Positions 25,358 to 34,377 of a stretch of DNA of 36,149 nucleotides are shown in pieces (position 1 is the stretch's first letter; each line of letters begins with the position of its first letter). The notes below the pieces were generated by a model, which saw only the letters and a list, made by a program, of their open reading frames with translations, did no database searches and was not told the DNA's origin. The translations under genes and the position numbers were made by a program. Origin of the DNA: Spirochaetia bacterium (GTDB lineage Bacteria; Spirochaetota; Spirochaetia; Treponematales; Breznakiellaceae); the NCBI GenBank assembly GCA_025997715.1, contig BNUY01000010.1, positions 1 to 36,149 on the forward strand, given 5' to 3'.

Positions 25358-25440
25358 CGTTGGTAGTTACTTCCGCCTCATTGGTAACTACTTCGGGCCA
25401 AAAAGTAACTACTTTCGGCTCATTGGTAATACATACGCAT
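25358..25440 (+). repeat. Four ~21-nt direct repeats just upstream of the lipoprotein gene
   Basis: Four units of 21, 22, 20 and 20 bases share a core like TTGGTAACTACTTCGGGC: 25358-25378 (variant TTGGTAGTTAC), 25379-25400, 25401-25420 and 25421-25440 (partial). The last unit ends 14 bases before the ATG, next to AAAGGAGAAG. The core GTAACTAC occurs in units 2 and 3, and unit 1 carries its complement GTAGTTAC. Confidence 0.7.
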
Positions 25441-25454
25441 AAAGGAGAAGAACT

Positions 25455-28208
25455 ATGAAAAAGAACGGTTTTGTGTTTGGTTTTCTGGCAATCGGAGCAT
25501 GTATTGCGTTGATAACGGCCTGCGAGCAGCAGACAGATCCAAAGCCCGGAAGTGGCGAAAAAGCCATTACTGCCTTTGTTATAGGCTCAGAACAAGCCGA
25601 AATAAACGGCACAGTCATCACCGTAACGTTACCTCATGGCACGATTGCCGATAACCTTGCCCCGCTCATTACCGTGTCCGAAAAGGCAAGCGTAAGCCCC
25701 GCTTCGGGTGTTGCAAGGGATTTTTCTGACTCCGTTACCTATACCGTTACCGCCGAGGATGGCACAACCAAAGTCTACATCGTCATCGTAACCATTGCGG
25801 GTGATGATCCCAGCGACACACGTACCCTGCTCGTTGCGGGCCCGAATGTACCTGTTGACTATACGGCAACCACGGCAACCGTCACATTTACCGGAGCCAC
25901 CGGCCTAACCGAACTGACAGCGGCGGACTTTGCGGTAACAGGTGGCGCAACACTTGGCAGCCCAACGGTAAACGACGATATTGTTACCATATCGGTAAAC
26001 TTTGCGGCAAACACCGGCGCATCCACAAAAACCTACATTGTCAGCATCGCGCCAACCAGCGCCAAAATTCGAGGCGGCACCGCCGTAACCATTACGCAAG
26101 AATTTAATGATCCCAGCGACACCCGCACCCTGCTATTTGCGGGCCCGGATATATATGTTGACCACACGGACGCAACAGCAACAGCTACATTTACCAGAGC
26201 CGCCGGCCTAACCGGACTGACAGCGGCGGACTTTGCGGTAACAGGCGGCGCAACACTTGGCAGCCCAACCATAAGCGGCGATATTGCTACCATACCGGTA
26301 TACTTTGCGGCAAACACCGGCGCATCCGAAAAAGCCTACAGCGTCAGCATCGCGCCAGGCAGTTCTGTGATTAGAGGCAGCTCCACCGTGACCATTACGC
26401 AGGCGGGTGTCCGCACCCTGCTCGCTGCAGGCCCGGGTGTATCTGTTGACTACACGGCCACCACGGCAATCGTTACATTTACCGGAGCCACCGGCCTAAT
26501 AGACCTGGGCTGGTGGGACTTTGAAGTTGATAACGGCGCAACACTTGGCAGTCCAACGGTAAGCGGCGGTACCGTTACCATACCGGTATACTTTGGGGCA
26601 AACACCGGCGCATCCGAAAAAACCTACACCGTCAGCATCGCGCCAACCAGCACCAGAATTCAAGGCAGCGCCACCGTAACCATTACGCAACAATTTAATG
26701 ACCCCAGCGATACCCGCACCCTGCTCGTTGCGGGCCCGGATGTATATGTTGACTACACGGCCACCACGGCAACCGCTACATTTACCGGAGCCTACGGCCT
26801 AACCGGACTGACAGCGGCGGACTTTGTGGTAACAGGCGGCGCAACACTTGGCAGCCCAACCATAAGCGGCGGTACCGTTACCATACCGGTATACTCTGCG
26901 GCAAACACCGGCGCATCCGCAAAAACCTACATCGTCAGCATCGTGCCAACCAGCGCCAGAATTCAAGGCAGCGCCACCGTAACCATTACGCAGGCTGGTG
27001 TTCCAAGTAATCCCGCACTAGAAGGTACGGTAAGCATCACCGGAACCGCGAGTGTTGGTCAGACTTTAACCGCGAATACCGGCAGTCTGCAAGGAATCGG
27101 AACTATTTCTTACGTGTGGAAACGGGGAGACTCATCAACAGCCGCCGGAACCGCCATTGCCGGCGCAACCTCCGTAAACTATACACTGGTTGCCGCCGAC
27201 TTGGGCAGATACATCACGGTAACGGTTACCCGCACCGGGTACAGCGGCAGCAAAACCAGCGCCGCCACTGCCACCGTAACCAATACGCAGGATTTCGAAT
27301 TTGTCTGGACGGCTGCTGCTACTAATACAAATATCGGCATAACCATCCAAGGCATAGCCTACGGCAACGGTAAGTTTGTCGCGGTTGGGGCGAATGGCAA
27401 AATGGCATATTCCACCAACGGCACAACTTGGACGGTTATATCTGACACCGCTTTCACCCGCTACTACAACATCGAAGGCATAACCTACGGCGGTGACAAG
27501 TTTGTCGCGGTTGGGATCTATGGCGAAATGGCGTATTCTACCAATGGCATAACCTGGACGGCTATATCCCACAGCACATTTACCGTCCCCTCCAACAACA
27601 GCATCAATAGCATAGCCTACGGCGGTGGCAAGTTTGTCGCGGTTGGAGATGCTGGCCAAATGGCGTATTCCACAGATGGCATAACCTGGACGGCTGTATC
27701 CGACAGCACATTTATCAACGACTTGCCCGTCTACGGCATAGCCTACGGCAACGGTAAGTTTGTCGCGGTTGGGAACGGTGGCCAAATGGCGTATTCCACC
27801 AATGGCATAACCTGGACGGCTGTATCCGACACCACTTTCATGGGCTACAATATCCCAAGCATAGCCTATGGCGATGGCAAGTTTGTCGCGGTTGGATACG
27901 GTGGCAAAATGGCGTATTCCACCAACGGCATAACCTGGATAGCTGTATCCGAAACCGCTTTTGACCCCGCCACTTCCATCAACGGCGTAAATACATCAGG
28001 CGAAAATATCTACGCCATAGCCTATGGTGGCGGCAAGTTTATCGCTGTTGGAGTGTATGGCAAAGTGGCGTATTCCACAGATGGTACAACCTGGACAGCT
28101 TTATCCAGGAAACTTGAAACCAGCTTCTCCCACACAGCGGGCATAGCCTACGGCGATGGCAGGTTTGTCGTTGGGTATAACTCCAGAATCGTCTGCGCGG
28201 TGGACTAA
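25455..28208 (+). CDS. Repeat-rich surface lipoprotein with Ig-like domains and C-terminal beta-propeller
   Basis: A 917-residue lipoprotein. The signal peptide (MKKNGFV, then a hydrophobic core) ends in a lipobox ITAC with Cys23 as the lipidated residue. Residues about 35-115 resemble DUF5018-like beta domains (ITAFVIG, then TVTAEDGTTKVYIV). Four tandem ~98-residue repeats follow (about 117-515), each starting near TRTLLVAGP and containing TGGATLGSPT and VTITQ. An Ig-like domain (about 516-615) leads to six full and one degenerate repeat of IAYGxGKFVAVG, MAYSTNG, ITWTAVS, consistent with a seven-bladed Asp-box-type propeller. It is probably anchored in the outer membrane or periplasm and may bind a polymer; no enzyme motif is seen. 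AAAGGAG precedes the ATG. Composition is lower in GC than the metabolic genes. Confidence 0.85.
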   Translation: MKKNGFVFGFLAIGACIALITACEQQTDPKPGSGEKAITAFVIGSEQAEINGTVITVTLPHGTIADNLAPLITVSEKASVSPASGVARDFSDSVTYTVTAEDGTTKVYIVIVTIAGDDPSDTRTLLVAGPNVPVDYTATTATVTFTGATGLTELTAADFAVTGGATLGSPTVNDDIVTISVNFAANTGASTKTYIVSIAPTSAKIRGGTAVTITQEFNDPSDTRTLLFAGPDIYVDHTDATATATFTRAAGLTGLTAADFAVTGGATLGSPTISGDIATIPVYFAANTGASEKAYSVSIAPGSSVIRGSSTVTITQAGVRTLLAAGPGVSVDYTATTAIVTFTGATGLIDLGWWDFEVDNGATLGSPTVSGGTVTIPVYFGANTGASEKTYTVSIAPTSTRIQGSATVTITQQFNDPSDTRTLLVAGPDVYVDYTATTATATFTGAYGLTGLTAADFVVTGGATLGSPTISGGTVTIPVYSAANTGASAKTYIVSIVPTSARIQGSATVTITQAGVPSNPALEGTVSITGTASVGQTLTANTGSLQGIGTISYVWKRGDSSTAAGTAIAGATSVNYTLVAADLGRYITVTVTRTGYSGSKTSAATATVTNTQDFEFVWTAAATNTNIGITIQGIAYGNGKFVAVGANGKMAYSTNGTTWTVISDTAFTRYYNIEGITYGGDKFVAVGIYGEMAYSTNGITWTAISHSTFTVPSNNSINSIAYGGGKFVAVGDAGQMAYSTDGITWTAVSDSTFINDLPVYGIAYGNGKFVAVGNGGQMAYSTNGITWTAVSDTTFMGYNIPSIAYGDGKFVAVGYGGKMAYSTNGITWIAVSETAFDPATSINGVNTSGENIYAIAYGGGKFIAVGVYGKVAYSTDGTTWTALSRKLETSFSHTAGIAYGDGRFVVGYNSRIVCAVD
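25805..26998 (+). repeat. Four tandem ~295-300-nt coding repeats in the lipoprotein gene
   Basis: Near-identical blocks start at about 25805, 26108, 26405 and 26698. Each begins near CGCACCCTGCTCGTTGCGGG and carries GGCGCAACACTTGGCAG and ATTACGCA at fixed positions. Similarity at DNA level is high enough for recombination to change copy number. Confidence 0.8.
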
Positions 28209-28267
28209 TAGCGGACTAACGGCGGCTTGTTTCGGCGGGCCGCCTAAAAATATAGGAGGTATGAATT

Positions 28268-29446
28268 ATGGAGCAACCATTGGAAACGAACACCGCCGGG
28301 TTATTGAACGACGTTTCGGGAATCATCAAGCGGTACGAAGCGCAGTGGCAAAAAACCGGGGAGAAGTACAATCTCTTCAAGGTCGCTCGCATTGCGCACA
28401 AAGAGGTCATCATGTGCCGTGTATTGGCGGACTTGATGAATCCGCAGGGAACGCACGGTCAAGGCAGCCGTTATCTCGGGCTGTTCCGGGAGACAATAGC
28501 CTTGCCGGGCGTCCCGGCGCTTGATATTGAACACACGAAGGTAACGACAGAGTATGTCATCGGCGAAAACCGCCGCATCGACATCGCCCTTGAAGACGGC
28601 AAGATTTTCGTGCCCATCGAGGTCAAGATATGGGCTCCAGACCTGCCGAAACAGGTTCATGATTACTTTGAATTTGCCAAGACGAAAAATAGCGGTAATC
28701 ATGTTCCGGTATTCTACCTGACCGTTGACGGACATGAGCCGTCAGACGCTTCAAAAGACGGCATCGGCAAGGACGACTATGTGAAGCTCTCGTTCAAGAA
28801 CCACATTCTTGACTGGCTTGAGGCGTGTGCGCGGGAAAATACACCGGAAACAACGAATCCCGTACGGGAAAATCTTAGACAACTTATCGCGGCGGTAAAA
28901 TCGCTCTGCGGAAAATCGGAGGATGCAGAAATGGAAAAGGAAGTAGTGGAATTAATCACCCAATCGGAGGAGAGCATCCGCGCCGCTGTGGCGATCAAGG
29001 GTGCTCTTGAGAATTCTAAAAATGAGTCATGGGAACTGTTCAAGGGCAATATTCTTGAGAAGGTCAAAAATGAGCGGTCCGAGGCAGTATTATACGACGA
29101 TGAAGATAGGGACGGGGTCTGGTATGCGATTTGTGTTCCCCTGTTAAGCGGCCAATACGATCTTTATGTTAATTATGATTGGAAAAGCATTGGAATTTGG
29201 CTGGGGGGTGATAAGGCAAATTCCGCCATTGAAAAAAAGCTGGCCGTAAAAATATCGGAAATTACCGGCTGTGATGATAACAAATGGAAGGATGTTGTTT
29301 GGGTAACACAAAGCGCGCGTTATCCGGGCATGGAAAACGTTGAAGACGCCTATTACGACTACGAGCTGTACAGACAATTTGTCAAGAACCCGGACGCGGT
29401 GGCGCATCAGATTGTGTCAATCGTTCAAGCCCTGGAAAAGGTATAA
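28268..29446 (+). CDS. PD-(D/E)XK nuclease superfamily protein
   Basis: A 392-residue soluble protein resembling the PDDEXK_4 group. The N-terminal part has NLFKVARIAHKEVIMCRVLA followed by a LMNP...GTHGQG stretch, typical of that family. The nuclease core is visible as RRIDIAL (Asp), then after a turn FVPIEVKIWA with the E-x-K pair, then KQVHDYF. These residues would bind the metal for DNA or RNA cleavage. The C-terminal half (about 200-392) is helical, then beta-rich, with no assigned role. AGGAGG at 28254-28259 precedes the ATG at 28268 by 8 bases. It stands alone, without methylase or helicase partners, and is lower in GC than flanking housekeeping genes, so it may be a transferred defence or mobile-element relic. 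Biological role unknown. Confidence 0.78.
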   Translation: MEQPLETNTAGLLNDVSGIIKRYEAQWQKTGEKYNLFKVARIAHKEVIMCRVLADLMNPQGTHGQGSRYLGLFRETIALPGVPALDIEHTKVTTEYVIGENRRIDIALEDGKIFVPIEVKIWAPDLPKQVHDYFEFAKTKNSGNHVPVFYLTVDGHEPSDASKDGIGKDDYVKLSFKNHILDWLEACARENTPETTNPVRENLRQLIAAVKSLCGKSEDAEMEKEVVELITQSEESIRAAVAIKGALENSKNESWELFKGNILEKVKNERSEAVLYDDEDRDGVWYAICVPLLSGQYDLYVNYDWKSIGIWLGGDKANSAIEKKLAVKISEITGCDDNKWKDVVWVTQSARYPGMENVEDAYYDYELYRQFVKNPDAVAHQIVSIVQALEKV

Positions 29447-29591
29447 GACGGGAGCGCATTGTAAATGGCGCAAAATAATTATTAAATAATAGGAAAGCCG
29501 AAAATGTCCGCCACGCCTCAAGGCAGCCCGCTTTTCACGTCTATATGCAATACTTGCCTAAAATTTTTCAAAAACAATCAAAAATATGCGC

Positions 29592-29620
29592 TTGCGTCCC
29601 GGTCCAAGCCTGCGTATACT
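29592..29620 (+). promoter_or_regulatory. Sigma70 promoter for the phosphohexomutase-TRAP operon
   Basis: TTGCGT (29592-29597), a 17-base spacer and TATACT (29615-29620). The leader would be about 30 bases, with GGAGG at 29647-29651 five bases before the ATG at 29657. The rest of the 210-base gap shows only a weak hairpin near 29453-29471. Confidence 0.6.
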
Positions 29621-29656
29621 AGCAATAAGCATATACCCATTATTATGGAGGTTTGT

Positions 29657-31435
29657 ATGGAGCAAAGCGCGATTATCCAAGCGGCGAAGGATTATATAGC
29701 AAAGGAACAGGACGCCCATTTTCGTGCGGAAGTGGAGGATCTCCTTAAAAAAGCGGATTTCAAGGAACTGGAGGATAGGTTCTACCGGAACCTGGAATTC
29801 GGCACCGGGGGCCTGCGGGGAGTCATCGGGGGCGGGTATAACCGGATGAATACCCTGGTGGTAAAGAGCGCCACCCAGGGGCTGGCTACCTATGTCCGCA
29901 GGGCCTTTCCCGAAAAGGCCGCCGCCGGGAAGCTTGCTGCGGTTATCGCCTACGACAGCCGCCATTATTCCCCGGAATTTGCCGAGGCCGCCGCCCTTAT
30001 CCTTGCCGCCAACGGCATCAAGACCTACCTGTTCAGCGCCCTTAGGCCCACCCCGGAACTGTCCTACGCGGTCAGGCGGCTGGGGGCGGACACGGGGATC
30101 GTGGTTACCGCCAGCCATAACCCGGCCCAATATAACGGGTACAAGGCTTATTGGAACAATGGCGCCCAGGTTATCCCCCCCCACGACGAGGGAATCATCG
30201 CGGAGGTCAACGCGGTGAAGGAGATTAAGGAGATTACCCGGATAGAGGCCATTGCCCATGGGCTTCTGGAACTTATCGATAAAACAATAGACGAACCCTA
30301 CCAGGCCATGGTCCGGAGCCGCCTGTTCCGCCCCGATCTTATCAAGGCAAAGGCGGCGGAGGTGAAGATTGTCTATACCCCCCTCCACGGAACCGGGGCG
30401 CTGCACGTAGAAGCGGTGCTGGGGAGCCTTGGGCTCAAGGTGATTACCGTGCCGGAACAGCGGGAAGGGAATGGGGACTTCCCCACGGTGTCCTTCCCCA
30501 ACCCCGAGGAAGCCGCCGCCCTGGAACTGGCCTTAAAGCTGGGCAAGCAGGTGGGCGCCGATGTGGTGATGGCCACCGACCCCGACGCGGACCGGCTGGG
30601 GATCGCCGTTCCATCAGGGAAGCGGGGAAAGCCGGGGGATTTTACCCTGCTTACGGGAAACCAACTGGGAACCCTCCTGGCGGACTATATTTTCTTATCG
30701 CTAAGGGAAACCGGCAAGCTTCCGGCAAAGGCGGCCATGGTCAACACCATTGTCACCACGGGGATGCAGAAACGGGTGGCCGAATCCTACGGGGTAAAAT
30801 TGTACGAGTGCCTGACCGGGTTTAAGTGGATAGCCGATGTGATGGCAAAGACAGAGTCGGATGGCAGCGCCAATGTGGTGTTCGGTACCGAGGAGAGCTA
30901 CGGGTACCTGGTGGAAAACGAGGTCCGGGACAAGGACGGGGTGAGCGCTGCCGCCATGACCGCGGAGATGACCCTCTACTGGCGGAGTCAGGGGAAAAGC
31001 CTCCTGGACCGCCTTGACGAGCTATATGCAAAGTACGGCTACTGGCAGGAAACGGGGATCTCCAAGTACTTCCAGGGACCCCAGGGTCCGGCTATCATGC
31101 AAGATATAATGGAGGAATACCGGAAAAACCCGCCGACTTCCCTGGGGGGGATTGAGGTGGAGAAGGTCCGGGACATCCAGGAATCGGTGTGGAAATATCC
31201 CGCCCGGCCCGGTAAGATGGATTCGGTGGACTTCCCCAAGAGCGATGTGCTCCAGTTTTTTCTAAAAGACGGGACCGTGGTAAGCGCCCGGCCCAGCGGT
31301 ACGGAGCCGAAGATCAAGTTCTACGCCTCAAGCTGCACGCCCATAGGCGCCGGAGGGCTGGAGGCGGCTAAGGCCGAGGCGGAACGGAAGTTGACGGCTA
31401 TCAAAAAAGATATACGCCAAGTTATTGGCGAATAA
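29657..31435 (+). CDS. Phospho-sugar mutase (phosphoglucomutase/phosphomannomutase)
   Basis: A 592-residue alpha-D-phosphohexomutase. All four family loops are present: TASHNPAQYNG with the phosphorylated serine, the metal site DPDADRLGIAV, the sugar-recognition GTEESYGYLVE, and the phosphate-binding RPSGTEPKIKFY near the C-terminus. Length and the GTEES loop fit the larger PgcA-like bacterial group, which interconverts glucose or mannose 1- and 6-phosphates for glycogen and cell-envelope sugars. The frame is open back to 29504, but the ATG at 29657 has GGAGG 5 bases upstream and starts the usual N-terminal helix. The TatT gene follows after 12 bases, so it may be co-transcribed with the TRAP genes, though no functional link is obvious. 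Confidence 0.92.
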   Translation: MEQSAIIQAAKDYIAKEQDAHFRAEVEDLLKKADFKELEDRFYRNLEFGTGGLRGVIGGGYNRMNTLVVKSATQGLATYVRRAFPEKAAAGKLAAVIAYDSRHYSPEFAEAAALILAANGIKTYLFSALRPTPELSYAVRRLGADTGIVVTASHNPAQYNGYKAYWNNGAQVIPPHDEGIIAEVNAVKEIKEITRIEAIAHGLLELIDKTIDEPYQAMVRSRLFRPDLIKAKAAEVKIVYTPLHGTGALHVEAVLGSLGLKVITVPEQREGNGDFPTVSFPNPEEAAALELALKLGKQVGADVVMATDPDADRLGIAVPSGKRGKPGDFTLLTGNQLGTLLADYIFLSLRETGKLPAKAAMVNTIVTTGMQKRVAESYGVKLYECLTGFKWIADVMAKTESDGSANVVFGTEESYGYLVENEVRDKDGVSAAAMTAEMTLYWRSQGKSLLDRLDELYAKYGYWQETGISKYFQGPQGPAIMQDIMEEYRKNPPTSLGGIEVEKVRDIQESVWKYPARPGKMDSVDFPKSDVLQFFLKDGTVVSARPSGTEPKIKFYASSCTPIGAGGLEAAKAEAERKLTAIKKDIRQVIGE

Positions 31436-31447
31436 AAGGAGCTGGTA

Positions 31448-32323
31448 ATGAATCATCAAAGTATACGTATCGCCGGGGTTTTGCTTATCGGTCTGGCATT
31501 TTCCGGCTGTTCCATCAACAAAATTGCTATGCACCTGAAACCGGAAACGATTGGACCCCGCATTCCTTCGGTTCTTAAAAAGAGCGAAGCCAAGCTGGCA
31601 CAGCGCCCGGATGATCAGGCGCTCATTCTGGATACGGGCTCCCTTTTTGTGATGTACGCCAATGCCTTTATCCAGGGCCCGGCGGAAATGTTACCCGCCG
31701 AGGAATATCTTGAACGGGAAAAAGCTTTGGCGGAAGCCCGGAGACTCTACCACCGGGGAGCGGAAATCCTCGGCGGGGGGCTTGAAAAGAAGTTCCCCGG
31801 GTGGAAGGATACCTATCCGTCCTATCTGGCCCAGGTAACAAAAGAGGATGTACCCCTTATCTACTGGTATGCTGCGGGGACTCTCTCCGCCTACAGCCTG
31901 GACCCCTTCGATCTGGACCTGGGGATGCGGCTGCCGGAACTGACCGCCGCCCTGGCCCGGGCTTATGAACTGGACCCGGATTTCAATTCCGGCGCCATGG
32001 ACGATCTCTATATATTGTTCTATTCTTCGGTACCCGAGGGTATGGGGGGCGATAAGTCCAAGGTTGACATTCACTACCAAAGAGCGTTGGAAAAAACCGG
32101 CGGACGTTCCGCGAGCCCCTATGTTTCCTATGCCCAGGCGGTTGCGTACCCGGCCCAGGACATTGAAACCTTTAAGAGCTGCCTGGAATCCGCCCTGGCG
32201 ATAAAGGGCGGCGGCGCTAACCGGCTGATCAACACCATTTATCAGCGCAAGGCCCGGTACCTGTTGAATCATGCGCCGGAATTCTTCGCCGACCTTGACA
32301 CCGATACCTGGGGGGAATGGTGA
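31448..32323 (+). CDS. tatT: TatT-like TPR lipoprotein, T component of a TRAP transporter
   Basis: A 291-residue lipoprotein with a signal peptide ending in the lipobox FSGC (Cys22 lipidated). The rest is helical with TPR-like spacing, including the LILDTGSLFVMYANAFIQGP region, WYAAGTLSAYS and the ALARAYELDPDF repeat. It matches T. pallidum TatT (TP0956), which forms a trimer with pores and binds the periplasmic TatP protein to pass a probably hydrophobic ligand. The gene order TatT-TatP-TatQM is as in that organism. Its end overlaps the next gene (start 32317 or 32320, stop 32323). AAAGGAG precedes the ATG. Confidence 0.88.
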   Translation: MNHQSIRIAGVLLIGLAFSGCSINKIAMHLKPETIGPRIPSVLKKSEAKLAQRPDDQALILDTGSLFVMYANAFIQGPAEMLPAEEYLEREKALAEARRLYHRGAEILGGGLEKKFPGWKDTYPSYLAQVTKEDVPLIYWYAAGTLSAYSLDPFDLDLGMRLPELTAALARAYELDPDFNSGAMDDLYILFYSSVPEGMGGDKSKVDIHYQRALEKTGGRSASPYVSYAQAVAYPAQDIETFKSCLESALAIKGGGANRLINTIYQRKARYLLNHAPEFFADLDTDTWGEW

Positions 32324-33339
32324 AAAAAGTAAGCATGGTTATTGCAATAGTATTACTGTTTGCCGGTCCCCGTACCGTGTTTTCCCAAAGGCGTCCGGCA
32401 AAGCAGATTACCGTTAAGCTTGCGTCCATGGTTCCCGCCAACACCCCCTGGGGCGAGGCGTTGAACCGTATGGCCGGCGAGTGGGCCGTCGCAACCAATG
32501 GGGAAGTGCGTTTGCAGATTTATCCCAACGGTACCCAGGGCACCGAGGCGGATGTGCTGCAAAAGCTCAATATGAATGTGATTCAGGCGGCGGTATTTAC
32601 CTCATTCGGCTTGAATAAGATAGCCCCGGAAATGATGACCTTCAGCTGCCCCCTCCTGATACGGAACGATGATGAACTTACCCTGGTTTTCGATGCCATA
32701 AAACCGGACTTGGAAGCAAAAATCGATAGTCAGAACTATCACAGTTTGGCCCTGATCAAAGGCGGCTGGGTAAAGATTTTTTCTAAGGAACCTGTTTTTG
32801 TTCCCGGGGATTTGAAGCGTATGAAGGTGGGCAACGATCCCAGTGAACCGGCCATGACCCAGGCATTCAAATCCATGGGGTATCAGGTTGTACCCGTTGA
32901 CGGCACCCGAGTCCTCATCGCTTTGAACGGCGGTACCATTGACGCCACCTATACAAGCCCTATATTTTCTGCGGGGATGCAGTATTTCGGGGTGGCGAAG
33001 AACATGTCCACCCTGAATATCGCCCCCTTCCTGGGAGGAATTGTGATGAACAAGCATACCTGGGAAATGATTCCGGAGCAGCACCGCCCGGCGATTCAGA
33101 GGATTACCCGGCGGATTGGAATGGAAATTGAAGTATCCCTGGCCAAGCTTGAAAGCGATGCCATTATCGCCATGACGAACCACGGGCTTAGGATTAATGA
33201 GTTAAACCCCCGGCAGGAACAGGAATGGTACGCGGATTTGGAAAAGGCTATTCCGGCGTTGTTGGAGACTCCCACCTTTGACCGGGCTACCTATAATAAA
33301 ATTGATACGCTGGTAAAGGCGTACCGGAATGGACGATAA
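32317..33339 (+). CDS. tatP: TRAP transporter substrate-binding protein, TatP-like, copy 1
   Basis: A 340-residue periplasmic binding protein of the DctP family, with a signal peptide ending near VFSQRRPAK. Family features are the first strand ITVKLASMVPANTPWG, the RLQIYPNGTQG helix-loop, VKIFSKEPV, the hinge region LKRMKVGNDPSEPAMTQAF and GTIDATYTSPIF. It would capture a ligand, perhaps hydrophobic as for TP0957, and hand it to the TatQM permease. The ATG at 32317 lies inside the end of TatT; GTG at 32320 overlaps the TatT stop as GTGA and equals the start of copy 2. GGGGGA upstream serves either. A second, closely similar copy follows at once. Confidence 0.9.
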   Translation: MVKKVSMVIAIVLLFAGPRTVFSQRRPAKQITVKLASMVPANTPWGEALNRMAGEWAVATNGEVRLQIYPNGTQGTEADVLQKLNMNVIQAAVFTSFGLNKIAPEMMTFSCPLLIRNDDELTLVFDAIKPDLEAKIDSQNYHSLALIKGGWVKIFSKEPVFVPGDLKRMKVGNDPSEPAMTQAFKSMGYQVVPVDGTRVLIALNGGTIDATYTSPIFSAGMQYFGVAKNMSTLNIAPFLGGIVMNKHTWEMIPEQHRPAIQRITRRIGMEIEVSLAKLESDAIIAMTNHGLRINELNPRQEQEWYADLEKAIPALLETPTFDRATYNKIDTLVKAYRNGR

Positions 33340-33354
33340 GAAAAAGGAGAAATA

Positions 33355-34377
33355 GTGGTGAAAAAAGTAAGTCTGATCGTTGCAATAGTATTACTGTTCA
33401 CCGGCCCTCTGGCGGTGTATTCCCAAAGACGGCCGGCAAAGCAGATTACCATTAAGCTTGCGTCCATGGTTCCCGCCAATACCCCCTGGGGTGTCGCGTT
33501 GAACCGCATGGCCGCCGAATGGTCCGCCGCAACCAACGGGGAAGTGCGTTTGCAGATTTATCCCAACGGTACCCAGGGAAACGAGATAGATGTATTACAA
33601 AAGCTCAATATGAATGTGGTTCAGGCGGCGGTATTTACCTCCATGGGGCTGAATAGTATTGTGCCGGAAATAATGACCCTGAGCTGCCCCTTCCTCATAC
33701 GGAACGATGAGGAACTTACGGTGGTTCTCAACGCGGTTCAACCGGATCTGGAGGCGGCTATCAACAGCCAGAACTATTTTAGTATGGCCCTGGTGAGGGC
33801 CGGCTGGGTAAAGATTTTTTCTAAAGCCCCGGTTTTTGTTCCCGCGGATTTGAAGCGCATGAAGGTGGGCTGCGATCCCTATGAACCGGCCATGACCCAG
33901 GTTTTCAAATCCATGGGGTACCAGATTACCCCGGTTGACGGCAGCCGGATGCTCATCGCCCTGAACGGGGGCACCGTTGAGGCGCTGTACAACAGCCCGA
34001 TAATCGCGGCGGGGTTTCAGTTTTTCGGGGTGGCGAAAAACATGGCCACGGTGAACATTGCCCCCTTTCTGGCGGGGATCGTGATAAATAAATACACCTG
34101 GGAAATGATTCCGGAACAGTACCGGGCGGCGCTCCTCAAAATAACCCGGCAGATTGGAACGGAAATTGGGGCGTCCCTGGCCCAGCTTGAACGCGATGCG
34201 GTTACCGCCATGACGAACCACGGTTTGGTGATCAATGAGGTGGATGCCCGGCAGGAACAGGAATGGTACGCGGATTTGGAAAAAGCTATTCCGGCGCTGC
34301 TGGATAGCTCCACCTTTGACCGGGCCACCTACGATAAAATCGACCGGCTGGTAAAGACCTACCGGAGCGGGCGCTAA
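33355..34377 (+). CDS. tatP: TRAP transporter substrate-binding protein, TatP-like, copy 2
   Basis: A 340-residue paralogue of the preceding gene, equal in length and roughly 70% identical by eye, with strong DNA similarity from the start codon on (GTGAAAAAAGTAAGT). The start is GTG at 33355 or 33358, with AAAAAGGAG upstream. Differences cluster where ligand could be contacted: SPIIAAGFQFF for SPIFSAGMQYF, and KVGCDPYEP for KVGNDPSEP. It is a tandem duplicate that probably delivers a related but different ligand to the same permease. Its stop TAA overlaps the permease ATG by one base. Confidence 0.9.
   Translation: MVKKVSLIVAIVLLFTGPLAVYSQRRPAKQITIKLASMVPANTPWGVALNRMAAEWSAATNGEVRLQIYPNGTQGNEIDVLQKLNMNVVQAAVFTSMGLNSIVPEIMTLSCPFLIRNDEELTVVLNAVQPDLEAAINSQNYFSMALVRAGWVKIFSKAPVFVPADLKRMKVGCDPYEPAMTQVFKSMGYQITPVDGSRMLIALNGGTVEALYNSPIIAAGFQFFGVAKNMATVNIAPFLAGIVINKYTWEMIPEQYRAALLKITRQIGTEIGASLAQLERDAVTAMTNHGLVINEVDARQEQEWYADLEKAIPALLDSSTFDRATYDKIDRLVKTYRSGR

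Noticed and set aside
25358..25440. Four direct repeats as a possible CRISPR array
   Set aside because: The units abut with no unique spacers and vary in sequence, and no cas gene is present.
25203..25442. A small open frame (79 codons) across the lipoprotein leader
   Set aside because: It mostly translates the direct repeats and has no convincing Shine-Dalgarno; better explained as an untranslated leader.
28221..28244. GGCGGC/GCCGCC hairpin after the lipoprotein gene
   Set aside because: The stem is short with a 12-base loop and no T-run; too weak to call a terminator.
29453..29471. Hairpin GCGCATT-AATGGCGC as terminator of the nuclease gene
   Set aside because: It has a bulged base and is followed by an A-rich mixed tract rather than a T-run.
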